Notes under the pieces: model-generated | What the model was told of the DNA's origin: nothing | Seen by the model: the letters and a program-made list of their open reading frames with translations, nothing else | The model's database searches: none | Part shown: piece after piece, positions 1 to 14,300 of the stretch | Layout of the letters: every line of letters starts with the position of its first letter | Numbering within the stretch: the stretch's first letter is position 1 | NCBI GenBank assembly: GCA_951799445.1 | Contig: OX637296.1 | Location: 3,534,001 to 3,598,000, forward strand | Length of the DNA stretch: 64,000 nt | Reading direction: 5' to 3' | Source: Pseudisothecium myosuroides | Taxonomy: Eukaryota > Streptophyta > Bryopsida > Hypnales > Lembophyllaceae | Position numbers and translations under genes: made by a program

Positions 1-2361
1 AGCGCAGCCAACCTGCAACTGGCGTAAATAGAACAGAAATAACCGAAATGTTGAGTAAGAGACCAACTATACGAAATTTGACAACCATACTAATTCCTAC
101 AATTGCATAGCCTCGTGTAGGACACAGGGAGTCTTACATTGCTTTCAAAGTCACGAAATGAGAGAGCATGCTTGAACACTTTGCTGTTTGATACAGCGAT
201 TGAGAGGCCCAGTCTAGGCGACAAAAGTCCATCCTCAGAGCGCGAGGACAATGACAGACCCCCTATGCGATCAGAGTAAGCCTGGAGAGAAAGCATTGCA
301 GGAGTGCCAAGCATGTCCTCCGCGCTTTCAAAATAGTTGACCACTTTGCTCAGCTGTAGAGAATGATGTACCGTGGAGTGAGTAGGCCGACGAGAAGCCT
401 GCTTTGCAGCTTTGGCAGCCCTCGTCAGCCATGTCGTGTCCCCAGTTGAACCACTATTAGGCTCAATCTCAACTAGACGATACGCTAGTGGGAGGGAAGC
501 GTCGTTCCTGAGCCAGTAAGGAACAAATAAGCGCACAATCTTGGCAGCCGCACTGGTTCCACCAAGATCATGTTCCAGATTCACCCTCAAACGCCTGCAC
601 CATAGTTCTGGCCGTGTAAGAAATCTGCTGAACAAAAACCCATATCCTCGTATTTGCTAACTCAAAAATAAAACTTGGTTACTAATGTTCAATCAACAGT
701 TTACGGCAAAATTTGGAAGACAGATTTCCGTTGACAACATGTAACTAAAAAATTATCATCTAGCACATGGGCAGACATCAAATATAAATTACCTGCCACT
801 ACCCTGGTGAGCCATCCAAAAACCAGTAGGAAGATCCTCCGTCGAAGGGTCTGAGATAGTAATTTCTCTTTCTGATCTCCAACCTCCTTGAGTCAGCCAC
901 GTAAGGAGTATGGGCCTCCGCACATCAACAGAGTAGATGTAAACACTGCCCCCAGCAGAAACAATGCCATTCTGTTCCTTACTCAGATTCCCAGCCGCCC
1001 TAGGTTTTTCCCGGATAACGTAGGCCGCAGAACAAGGGAGACAATTCTCCAGCTTCACAGGGGCATTAACTGCGATTCGCCAATCAGGGATAGCAGTATT
1101 CACTTCATTGTACAGGAGTGTGGCATCCACATCCACATTCAACCAGCAGAGAGCGTGGCCACTGCCACCTTCCAGAACCCTGGACACAAGAATCTCCTCG
1201 GTTTTTTCTAGCTCTTTCAACGGTAAAGACGAAACTGGCAGGTTTCTTTTTCTTTCTTTTTGAGTAGAAGCTGAAGGAGACCCATCGCTAGAATTCTGCG
1301 TCCTGGTTTGCGCTATCAAATCACTTATTGCTCGGCCCCAACTGTACTGAGAGGAATCGGATTGAGGGCGGAATTGAACACACATATCTGTCTTGCTGTC
1401 GCTGCCGGCCAGTGGTAAAGGAATCGAATCTCCAGGTTGCACCACCCCCACCATTTGTCTATCATGCAGATGGTGAGTTTCAGGGATGCATTTTCGTTGC
1501 CTTACCAACCGACGTCGCCTAGCAAAATCAAACATAGACTTTTTACTAGCCTTTTGGGATGTGGGGGGAATTTTCAGAGATTGAAAATCGGCTCCGTAAA
1601 ACCAACCCCCTTCATCGACATGGCCATTTCTATCGATTGACCAATCCGTGCTCCAAAGCCAGCCCGGTGGCAGTGGTGGTTCAATAAACTCCTGCCAAAA
1701 AACACTCGTTCTCTCAAACAGTAAGGAAAGGCAGTAACAGAATCCAATTATAAGTCCGAACTCGGAAAACAAAAGGGTTGCAGAATTCAATCTTCTCAAA
1801 TTTGAAACGAACGAGACGCCTTACCGGATGTGTCTTCGAGTAGTCACGATTACTGTAACGACTTGGATCACCAGGCAGCATATGACCAGGCCATTTGCTT
1901 CCCCAGCCGCCAGCCAAAGGCTGATACCTTTGGTTTTCAAAAATTTCTTCCACAGCTGTGGAGGGCTTACCCTCCGAGCCCTTCGTTGACCCTTCTGGAA
2001 TATTAAGAAGAGGAAAAGGACAAAGGCATACATCCAGTGCTATGTCTGTGTTATTCAGAATAGTTATGCGGCTCCTCAGTTTCACGCATTTCTGATTCTG
2101 CTGCATAGTCACTTCTAAAGCCAAAGGCCTCGAGCCAATCTCCTTTGGAACTGTAGTAACTGGTAGAACTGATCGGAGTCCTGTCCACGGACCTTTCGGA
2201 CTTACAGCTAACCATAGTCCAATATCTACACCTTTGGTATCGTCTTTGGAATCAAAGCCTGCCTTATTCTCCTTTTTCTCGCTCTTTGCAGAGAAAAAGT
2301 ACATGCTCACAGTAATCAGACCCCAGTTCTTCTTCTGCGCCTCGTTATCGACAGGTCCACT
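1..2361 (-). other. VPS13: VPS13 exons 49-51: dysferlin-like segment and start of SHR-BD domain
   Basis: Exons: 1825-2361, 793-1691, 138-594; a further exon probably starts at base 12 and runs off the window. Exon 50 opens with LPPGWLWSTDWSID, GHVDEGGWFYGADF and FARRRRLVRQR, which resemble the dysferlin C-terminal (DysFC) motif of paired Trp and a basic RRRR-x-VR turn. The stretch WRIAVNAPVKLENCLPC and YIYSVDVRRPI leads into exon 51 with IVRLFVPYWLRNDASLPLAYR, the core of the SHR-binding (SHR-BD, DUF1162) domain conserved in all VPS13 proteins. The remaining SHR-BD and the VPS13_C/ATG2-like C-terminus are not in the window. Confidence 0.88.
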
Positions 2362-5300
2362 CTGTAATAAAAAGAGGAAGAATAATGAATAAATCACATT
2401 TTGTTTGGAGGTCGCAATAGCATCCATTTAACCTTCCCAAATCGGTCTAGCACTTCTGCCATTCTTTCACACCTAGTAAGTAGAAACTACAATCTCATTT
2501 TAAAAAACCCAACTTAAGAATCTAAAGTTAAGATATGTGCAGTTGGAAATTCTACTCTTTCACAAATAACTCCAAGGTCGAATGTCAATCTTATGGAATG
2601 CGACTGATATATCTGATCAACCCAAATATCCTCAAACGCAAACCATTACAGCCAGCATGAGCAGATCAGGGAGAGTTAACATAAGGCTCTGCGATGAAAC
2701 ATGATGTTCTAGGATGTACTTGCTCAAACCGGAATGAAATGGAAGAGACGAACCATTTTCCGAGGTTGTGAAAGAGAATACACTTTATTCTCTACGGAAG
2801 GCCACGAAGTCACGGGATCCTGTTTCAGGGCTCGTCGAACCACGTTCCGAAGCATTGATGATTGTGAGGCATCGCCCCCCGAATCACTATCAATCGGAAT
2901 AGAGACCATACCCACAGCTGCCCCTGCAAAACAAAAACTTGGGTCTTAGTGCGCAGCCCCTCATCGACCAAAAACATCACCATTGTCTTCAGATATCTGC
3001 CACATGCTAACTTCCTCAAACAGTCTCGAGCATCTACCTTTTCCACCACTTGCAGCCTGATTGGATATTAAAACTTCCAGAGCCGCAGATCCCTGCACAT
3101 CATATTGAGGATTGCAATTTTGAGATACGAAGCTCATTCTAAAGCAGATGCTAAAGTATGCCTGATGATATTACTGTTTCGGTAGCGAAAATTACAATGT
3201 CTCAGCCCCATCATCCTAGCAAATATGTGAGAGCTAGCTAAGTAGAAATTTGGAGGACAGACGTGATCAAGTTACTACGAATCTAAATTTTTTTTACCGA
3301 TAGTAAGTAAAAAAGGAGACACGTGGATCGATGAAAAATGTCCACCAAATCTAATTAAACAAGAGCCCGTCCATGAACAAAATCAAAGAGGGGATCCTTG
3401 ACAAACTTTTCCAGCTATCCACCAGCAGCGAAGCGCTGATGGATAGTACGTGAACAAGTGTTGAACGCACTACAACAGAGTCAGTGAACGACATACCTTC
3501 TGAGGAAGCTCAAAAATAAACACCTCATTCCACTTGGCTTCAGAAAGTAAGCATTCCAAACCCTGAGTGATAGCATGGGGTCGAACACAACGAGATCTTG
3601 CACTTTGAGGAAGCGCCCTTTGTTCGTCAGCTGACTTCGTGATCGCCAGTTTTAAATAACAAATATAATCTTGATCATTCCCATCAGCGTTAACACGCAA
3701 TTCCTACATAACGACACAATGGGATGCATATAATATCTCAGTATAGATGGATACTGCAGGACACAAGTGAACGACATGTTTGTTTCCAGGTCGCCTCAGC
3801 TATAGTCTGCTGTATATCGCCATAAGTCGGAGAAACACTAAGAAATTAATCGGAAGTTAAACAAATTAATCAACTACAAAGGTTATTATGCATTCCCAAA
3901 ACAGTGATCCAAAAATAATGTAACACAAGTACTCAGGTACAGAAGAGTGAAATGTTAACGTCCAAAACAATAGATTTAGTAAAGTTTGTACCCTTGCTTC
4001 AGAGACATGGATTGCAACAAAGTGGCGTGGTGGTTGAGGATCAGTGACATCAATAAATCTATCAGGGAATCTTGAAGGCGGCAAGTGAACCAAATGATTT
4101 CCATCCTTAGGTAAACACTCCACTTGGTCGAAATTATCAACATACTTCCTTATGTACAGATCACAGCCGAGTGAGTTTTGAACCAAGAGTTTCTCCAATT
4201 CGTCCTCTTCCAATGCGCAGTTCAAAGTGTCATGACTTGGTTCTTTGTAATCACTCCCTTCCTGCAAGCATTCTTGATTACATTAGAGGGACAAAAATTT
4301 CGTAAAGAGTGTACCAGCGTATTCAATAAAATTGGCCCCTAAGACAAGGATCGGGGTGGAAATGTGACAGGAGCCGTTGCACATGATTAATCCAAATACA
4401 GCAGTTGGTCCCAGGAAGCAAACAATTTTCACAGCTAAAATGCATTACTCTACATGTTAAAATCATCACCACCTCCGCTAAAAGGATATCAATTGGGTCT
4501 TTTCGAATGTAATCGACAGTCACGTTAAAGCAATATGCCCTTCCTTCGATACGAACTGAAACTCATAGTCTACAAGTTCAGAAACATCTAAGTAATTGTC
4601 AGCAAAATCTTTATGAAAACGTGCTGACAGAGATTTACCATTTCAAGCGACATACGGGCTTGTACTTCTGACTCTGTCTGTTTCCGCCATGACATGACAG
4701 ATTCAACAAGAGTTTCCAAGCCAGCAGAAGTGACATTCACGTTAACAGCGTTTGCAGCAGTTACACGTATTCGCTGGCCGACCTTGAATGGGGCCTCCGA
4801 ATCTACATCGTAGCACTCGTATCTGTCAAAACATCGACAAGCAAAGCGATGAGATAATGTTTCAGTGATCAGTCAGAACGAATAAGGAGAGCTAGGTGCA
4901 AAGGACAAATTATATATTATACAAAAAATGGAAAATTAGTCCAAAAAAAATCAAGTGCCATATTTCAACTAAAATACAAAGCAATGTGAATAAAAGAGAC
5001 CTGAATCACTCATAACAGTGGCACACCCCAGTATACTTTTTGAAGTTGAAACAATTGATGAAAGCGTTACTTACTTGAAGATCCCTTCAAATGGTTCAAT
5101 GAATGGCTCCCAACATTCCAGCTGTGTGTTGAAAGTTGAGGCAGCCATGTTTGTAATGATGACAGAACTCATTGCTTCCAACCGCCCATGTGCAGCAAGG
5201 TTTATGTTCGTTATTGTCGTGTTGATAAGTGGTGTCATCTGAATAAGATCGAAACATAACAGATTAAAATTTGCAAACCACTGCATGAAATAGGTTACCT

Positions 5301-8300
5301 AAATGTGATAGATCTCACAAAAAGACACAGTTAACATACCAAGCCACCCATGTCATCGAATACAGTGGCAGAGATTCGCCCAATCTTGATCTCTACTGAT
5401 AATTTATCCCGTGTTGTCTTCTTCCCATCAGCTAAAGCATATGCCATCCGCCCTGGTGGGCACTTCGAATCGGGCCTTGCAAAGAAGGTGTTGGCCTGAA
5501 TCATAGCCAGATGAATAATATGAGCAGTGAGCCCTGTGATTGTGACCACGTCTAGATACAGCACATCGCATCAGGTAGCCGCTATCTAAAAGCGAGTCCC
5601 AACGGCTGCTATCCGGTACGATTCGTAAAGCCACACAGGGTTCATACCATGAACCCGCACTCAATAATACGTCAAGAAATGATAAACCTGATTTTCTACT
5701 CTCCACATGCTGCAGCTGTAACCTCCACGAGCTCCAGACATGCTCCACACTGAATTGAGACTCCGTTCTGAAGACAAAGACCACACTGCCGGCTTGGAAA
5801 GCCGCGATGGGATGACCAGATCGACGCGCAAACAACGCATCAGATCAAGTGAGGGCATCTCTTGTGTTTTCGAGACAACACAGCCAATTGTGACATAGCC
5901 AACTGGAGCTACCGGAAACCAAACAACAACATCTTCAAAGCCTCTTCCAGAGGTATGCATACGTTGAAGATAACGCACTGGTTTTGCAAGGCGACCGGTA
6001 TTATCATCACGCAAGGCAACGCCAACACCAGGCGGCTCCAACCTGCCAAAAAAACAATGAGAATCTTCTTATCACTTTGACTCCATGCCATTGTAAACCT
6101 TGGTACTTCCCAGGGACACTCCGTTTCCAAACTAGATTATTGACGAATATCAACATACAAAATAGACTAATAATAAGGTACAGACCAGCTACACGCTGAG
6201 GATTCTTAGCAAACAAGATCGAACACAACTAAAGGAACGGTGGATAAAGGTCAAATCGAAGAAACGTTAAATATCCCGACACACCGTGAGATTGTGAACC
6301 ACAGTGACTCATATAGACATTAAATTTCAATTCATCTAGGCTGCTTCCGCTGAGCGCGGGCTTTCCAAAAAAAAGAGAGAAATTATATACCCTCGAACTA
6401 GGCAATCCCCTACAATGGCATAGCCAGAGGGAACAATAGGCCGCCAAATGGACGCCGGAGGGCGAAACTCTGAACCTTTGTCCCACCACAACCGCTCGAA
6501 TTGCGGAGTTGTTATCAAATAGCGACCTGTCGTCTGCCTGCCACTAGCCACAGAATCAATGCGTGGGTTGGCACTTGGCAATCTTTTCAACTTAGATTGA
6601 TTAGATGCCAAATCAGGTTTATCCGCATCCATGACAGGTCTATCCGCATCCATGACGATGTGAGATACTGTCCTTAGGAGAGTCTCACTAAGCTCAAGTG
6701 TTAGTGGCCGTAACGGAGGGGTTGTCGAAAAATGTGCGTAAAAAGACCCAGCAGCATTTTCCATGCGCCAAATGCTGCAACCATTTTTGTATCTGCCCCT
6801 GTAGTCAACCAAACCATGGTTTAGTGGGCACTCCATGGGTTACGCAAATCACAGGTAATAAAAAAATGTAAAATTACTGCACCTTGAAAAGAGAATGGCA
6901 ATAATAAGTAGCAGGCACTTGTTTAGAACTTAAAACCACACTACATACTTCATCGAGGTCGAGAAACCTGATTACTGTTCAATATCTATTCTCAAAGCTA
7001 TCGGCGGTAAGAGTTTGCAGTAGCCAAGCTGCAACTCACCTATCATCAGGTGGACAATAGTAAATGCAGTCACTTAGAGATCCTGAAGTCACCATATCAG
7101 ATCGGATGCATCGAACAGAGCAAAGAGATGGCGGTGATTGACCCCTTTCCGCAACGCAACCTAAAGCGATGTAACCTGGAGGGGCAATTGGCATCCAAAC
7201 GCAGCAGGGCTCAGAGTCAACGTCGTTCTTGTCTGCATCGGCTCTAACATCAGGTTCGGTATCACCTCTGGTTGACCACAGAAGATCAAATCCAATAGGT
7301 TTCTGAGAAAATTTGGAAGCGCTGCTGATGGCCATGACTGCCTGTGAGGGAGGAGCCACTCTGCCATGCAAGCATCAGGTTCAAGAAGATGAATATTAGT
7401 CCAAGTAAAGCAATGAGTAGCAAAACTTATAAGAATCTTCCCATTTGAAAGTAAATCCTCAAAAGCATGGGAACATGGTGAACTCCATTACCCGGAGGTT
7501 GCACAGTCTCCCATGATCAGGTAGCCAGAGGGAGCACGAGGGCGCCATATAGCAACTTGCTGAGTCGTGTTGTCACCTATAATGAAAGCAATACGATTAT
7601 TAGTATCAAGAATTGCGTGCTAAACAAGGGGATAACTTAAATCTTTAGAAGCTGCAATTTGTCCATCGGTATTACATTCATCTCGTTCGTTGCACATATT
7701 ATCAATAAACTAAATATATAAAAAATCACGCCTTCAAAGAAAGACTATAAAGGTAGCACCTTGTCTCACAACCATTCGAGACCTCAAATAGTCCACAGCA
7801 AAGACTGTCATTGAAATATCCTGCAGTGTAAGGGATAATAACTACTAACAAACTTTCCACACGTACCGGAATCATTCACCCATATTCTGTCAAAATGCGT
7901 GCACCGAGCAAGAGCCGGGGCCCCACCGAATTTGAAGGTTGAAAATGCATCATCTTGGAATCGCAAGATAAGAGAGAGAACATTAAATGAAAGTCGCGTT
8001 GATATGTCAGACACTCCTATTGTCAGTGAGATCTTCTCTTGAACACATGAATACTCTGCAGACGCATCTAGTGGATCAACAACCACTAGCCCAGAACCAC
8101 CTTCCACAGTAAGCCCCTTCACCATACCCTTGATCCACTTGTCGTCTCCCTTAGACGCTATCCTGAGATGCCACATGTAAAATCCAAGTTAAACTTCAAG
8201 CAGAAACTCGCTCAAACGTCTTCCTAATTAAGTTATCCACAGTTCAGACTGCCAACGGCCAGTAGCATCAAGAATCTCTATGGAGGAACCCCAAATCCAA

Positions 8301-11300
8301 GACCCCAGGCATCAATTACAAGTGCAGCAATTAAAAAAACACCTGATGATCAGATATCAAGGCATCGGAATAATCAAATCTTAAATCGCAGCCCAAAAGA
8401 ACTTGGAAAAACATGCAAGAAATACATAAAACTCCACCAGAAAAGTAACATAAGAAGAACATTAGACTTTGTGACCAGACAAATGAGGCATGACGATCTT
8501 CTCAGAATCACATGCTATGATTAAGGAATGCATTACAAGCAAACTAATGCATTCGATCACTTTTAGCACGCAAGGGGCCCTTGGAACTTGAACAAAGCTC
8601 CAAGCCGTAAAGACGCTCAATATAAGAAGCCTCAGAAATACTGTTAGTCATTCATATAATGCATTCCACGACTGTCATAAAATTCCTGACCGAGACAGTA
8701 TCCAACTTACAAGAAGTAGCAATCAAAATTAGCCCTCAGCACCCTTTCCCGTCGAGGACTACCAGCGGGCCACTTCGTGCTATCGTAGAAAGTAAGCTCT
8801 GGTGCAACAGCCTGAAACATGTCATGTCGTAAGCAACAGAAATACCAATCATTCCATTGCAAAGATATAAAGAATCGGACAAGCTAATGTCTCATAACAG
8901 TGGACCAGAGCAGGTGGTATCTTTTGCGAGCTTAACAAAAATCAGGATAGGTACGTCTAATTTCAAAGGAATACAGTGCCCAACATAGCACACGGCACAC
9001 GATGCTAAAGTAACATTAAAGGACGACACAGGAAGCACACAAGGGTGTGAACCTGCGTCTATATCATTTCACGGCAATATTTCAACCCTGTGCTAAATAA
9101 TAGAGCTTCAAAAAGTGAAGATTAAGATTTATTGTTAGAATTTACCATTTAATTTTAGAATTTAATGTTCTGAAATTTCACATATATTAAAATAAATCCT
9201 AACGGTGGCGTATGGCGCTGTAGAGAATGACATTTGCAATAACTAACATCCAATGAGTCCACTCTATCAAGAACTTCACCTGGATATCCACGACATAATT
9301 GCTGACCGTGGCCCCCGGCTCCTCCAAAGATTTGCTCATCGAACTTTGCCTAGGTGATAACATAGAATTTTTGTGCGGTGTTGCTTGTATAGAGATTCTA
9401 CCCGAGGAATCAACACCCACACCGTCCAGAATGACGCCATCGTCGAGAGAAGCAGTGTAGCTACTGTCTGTACTAAGGTAGACGCATTCACTTAACCAAA
9501 ATCCATTCTGCAATAAAACACAACAGGAGATTATGTAAAACAAAATAAATTCTATGAAATTGCTCTGTCTAATGATAAGTATGACTCCAACGGCAAAAGA
9601 AAATTCCATTTCAACAAAAGGAATGAACAAGACATACATATAAGGAAACACACACTCACCTCGATGCGAATGTTCTTGAATCGCAACTTCTTGCCAGAGC
9701 CAATGATTATAAACGGCTCCGAAGATGCTGGGCCTATTTCATCATCCTTTACATCCAGAAGTAAAGTCTTTCCACAACCATCATAGATAAATTCATCGAC
9801 ATCGTATGCCTCTGCAATAATCTGGCGCTCACAAGAGAGAACGATAGTATCGTCTACCTGCTCATGCAACGGGGTAGCAAGTCGAATATGTTCGTCACAA
9901 ATTTCTGCACGATTCTGTGGATCCTCAGAATCATTCTCTGATGCAGTTTTACCCAAGGAAGGGACAAAAAACTCTCCAACAGCAAGGAGGAAATCCACAA
10001 CCACTAGCAGTCGAGGGCGTTGTACACGAATAACGATAGCCTGAGATTCTGGATTGATGCGTAGATCCAAAACCAGCATTGTTAGTTCTGGAGAAGAGTC
10101 AATTGCACTTTCATTCTCTACATTTAACTTTGCCGGAACTAACGGTCCACCCAACTTCTCAACATCAGACATTGAACCCAGCATCAGCCGCATTTCTGGC
10201 CTTGTGTCAAAGCGTTGATCGAGCACTGACAGCTTTGAAAGAGTTATCAAGACATCCATGTTACTCGCCGACGAATTGCAATAACTGAGCCAAAACTTCT
10301 GGATCTGCAATAAGACCATTTCCACCATATATGATAAGAGAAAAAAAATCTATGTGTTTTTGAACTTCAAAGAACCACCAACGCAGCAAATAATGCACAA
10401 CAAATACAATCAACGCAAGCAATGCAGCACCGAGTCAAGTTTAGAAAGGAGCAAATTACATGGAATTACCTTCAATAGCAAACTCAAAAAGGAACAAATA
10501 GAACGGGTCCTTAAGGATGCAATAGTATCTTACCTCCAAACGGGCCAAAGATGTCTCCGATTCTAAACCGATGTACAAATCCAATTCAACCTGCCGAACA
10601 TCCACTGTAATTCGAATTTTTGTATAGACTGCAGCAGACGAAACTGGCTCAATATTGCTGGAAAGGGTAGTAGCCTTGTCATCCTCAGGCTCGCCTGGTG
10701 TTTCCAAGAGCAATTTTTCTTCATCGCTAATCTCACTCATTCTTGCAAGTTCTCGGAAAGTTGGTGGAAGATTAGGTTCCTCAGAAAAATTGGTAGAGGC
10801 ACAGTCAATAATGACTAAATATTCTTTGTGCGTCATAGCTCCACTCAACAACGGTACCTGAGATAGACGGAAATGCTTCTTATCAGTGATTCAGTCCATT
10901 GGTTTAAAGTACCCATACCGTGCTCCAATAAATAATTCTACCACATGGACGATAAAAAAACTATACCTGAACGTCGATAGCTAGCTCTGGGACCTTCTTG
11001 AACAGATCCCTCAAAGGGCGCTGAACTGTCACCTGCAGACCCCTACTTTCCCGAAGCATGGGTTTGCCAGGCTGGCCACTTGTGCCAACAAACATGTTGA
11101 TTCCTGTGAGCTGAAATACATCCTTTACGTATTAGAAAAAAGAACCACCAAAATATCATGTGATGCTAACAGTAATTCAAGACGAATTTGACATTATCAT
11201 TCCGCTGTGTCAACACAAGCTTGTTACAGCGCTATTTCTCCAATTTCATAGACCTGCTTCTTTTGCAACATTCGCAGTACATGGTTCAGCCAACAGTGAC

Positions 11301-14300
11301 ATATAAAGCTTTCAACTATAATCTGAATTCTAATTGATTTTCATAGACATAAACCAAATGCGCACAAACCTCAGCATGAAGAACATCCAGGTGTACGGCA
11401 GATGCAACATCCTTATCTCCACCATGCCATACGAAGCTATTGTGCACCTCAAGGTGTCCCAAGTCCAACTGCATGAACCTGATGGCACGAAAATTGACCC
11501 AAAAAACAAAAAAATTCACTGAGCACAGAAGTAAGCACAAATTCGTCTCTAGTTTCTGCTAGTAGAATGACTTCTAACCCACAGATACTCTAAATTGAAA
11601 TCGCATGACAAAAGACCTCCACATGCTCGAATATACATGAATCTTCAGCACAATTAAAAGGATCTGGCCTCTCTTGACAAGTCAAGGGCGACTGCACGAT
11701 TCAAAACTCACACAGCACACAAGATCTGTGTAATAGATAAACTTCACTATTACGAAGTGAGACAATCAATACAGTTAAGTACTTAAGCGCAAAGGGTCCT
11801 GGTATCCAGAGCTGATCCTTCAAAGCAACATCCAGAAAACGCTTACTCTTGGCTCTTGGAGGAACGGGGCATGATAATGATTGGAGTGTCTAGTGATAAG
11901 TCTAGTTTTACAGCCGTCGAACCCTCAACATCAGACTGTTGAATAAGCTTCTCAGTTCCCCCAACATTGTCCACAACTGTCACAACTTGTGTGGTTTGCG
12001 GGGTAGCAAGAGCGACGAAGTATGATGTGATCTGCAAGTCAAATCGCAACATGAGGAAACTTATCATGCTGGTCCAGCAGACTTGAATCCATTGAGAACA
12101 AAGCATCCTTCTAACAAGTCTCAAGGTCAACATTAACGACCAAGGAGATAACGAGAACGAATCAACCACAAACCTCTTGAATGAAACGGTATAGGAACAC
12201 GATTCGCACGGCTGAGAGCTTTCCGGAAAGAGAGTAGTCATATCCTTGATAGTCATCTTCATCCTTGTTATAGGATTGGAATTCCAGCTGCGCAACTCAG
12301 CAGTACATACTTCAAACGCAAGTACAGAAGATACTCTTACGATATAACTCTTATTCTCGTTACCATGAAACGAATACATCTAGAAATTCAAGCTCTAATG
12401 CAGAATAAACATTTGCAAGATGGTGATGGGACCGAACCATAACCCAATCTTAACACGTCAAAGACAAAGTCCTTGCAATTTAAGAGCAACGAATTAAAAA
12501 AAAGACTTAGAGAAAGAAAGCAAAACACTGATTTATATTAATCACAAATAATAGTGTAGATATTCAGCCACCTCAACAAGTGATCCTGCACCAGGGTCTC
12601 GGATGTCGCAAAGCCAACCCCACTGATGATCGGCTCCAAGCAACATGTCACAAACGCGCAGGTTTCCAAGCGTTCCGGATATAGTAAGGGAACCTGGATA
12701 AACCTGAATACAAAGACAAACTTCTATTATGACCTTCACAAAATTACAAAGAAAAGCTCGAACAAAGACCTACGTGCTTTATTTATCTTGCACGTACTTC
12801 CCAAGTCAGGTAGCACATGCCCGTGATAGAAAGAAGATTATATAGCACGAGTCTACAAGAACACGAAGTGCACGGAATATAGAATGTTCACTAAACCCAA
12901 CAGAACTCGAAGAAACGATAAGAAAATTCAGCTAATACATGAGCTACATAAACTTACCTTCAATTCAAACCGAAATTCGTCTTGAACAAGCATCCCCAGT
13001 TGAGTTCCATCTTCCTTGTTAACAGATATTCGAGCACTTTCCATGGCCAACTTTAATCTGAACACAACTCGAGACTTTCCCCGGCCCAGCAGACCTTTCA
13101 CTACATCACGTGATGCAACAGCTTCAGTACTTCCTTTCGTGTCACTTCCCTCAACGACCTTGGTTGGCGAAGGAGGTGTACTTCCAGGAGAGTCACTTAT
13201 CTGCGAACCAAACTCTATAAGAGCTACAACAGTAGGACGATTGCAGAAGAAGTCCAGAGTCGCCATTCGTATGGTTATCTGCAGAAGTCAACACAACATT
13301 CATATCATTCATTGTAGTACACAACCTAATCACTAAGCTTGTCATCCCTGAGCTGCAAAGAACATAATCCAAATGCATTCTGTAATGACTAGAAAAAACT
13401 CCAGATAACTGTGGCCGCAAATCTTAACTAACAGATTTGCGATTTGAATTTTCTGCGAAAGCTGAGAACGTATCAATTTTTCTAATACAACGAAGAAATA
13501 CGACAGACCTGTCACAAATCGATATAGATGCACAGCAAGATATGATCAGTACAGCAACCTCGTATAAACGAAATGCTGGCTAGCACTCCTGAGTCCTGAC
13601 AGTGAATGACCCAAATCTGCACCTCTACATGTACCTCACCATATTCTAGTACACATCTATTCCTCAGATGTGATCTGCTAGTGCTCCTTTTCCTGAAGTA
13701 CAACCACAAAGACAAATTGCACGGAGACGGTACCTGCATATCCGTATCATCATAATCAGGTGAGTCTATTTGTCTGATTATCAACCGCATATTTGCAAAA
13801 TCGGATACTTCTTCATCCGCAGCATCCACCCACATATCCTGCAGAGTCCCTTCCTTTGCAAGATTCATCAAATCCGGCTCCCATTGTCTCAGAGACTTCT
13901 CCTGGCTTCGTGTTAGGTCGCTCCTCCCCGATGAAAAGAATCGGTGGAAGGATCCATGCTCACTGGATGAAGGGGAACCTGGAACTCCAAATTCCGCCAA
14001 GGCGTCGTCAAAAACTTCCTCATCTTCCTCATCCTCTTCTTGTTCCTCCAAAACCCCAGGGGACAATTTCTCCGCTTGATTAAATTTCATGTCATCAACT
14101 TCAGCATCACCAGAAATTGATGACCGAACAATATAACGGCACGATGGAGAGACATGCCCTTGCAACTTGTCCTCAATTCTCAACGAGTGCACCTTCATGG
14201 TGATTGAGGTATCATACTGACGTTGCAGCACATCCACCTGAAATGCACAAATGCAGACAATTTAACGTGATGTTTATTCAACATAATTTATGATTGTTAA

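Noticed and set aside
888..1640. Plus-strand open frames of 60-107 codons
   Set aside because: They lie opposite VPS13 exon 50 (793-1691, minus), whose frame is conserved; shadows.
9120..9200. Short AT-rich inverted repeat in a VPS13 intron
   Set aside because: Only 8-10 bp arms in AT-rich intron sequence; expected by chance.
13793..14083. Plus-strand 96-codon frame
   Set aside because: Shadow of the acidic part of VPS13 exon 26 on the minus strand.
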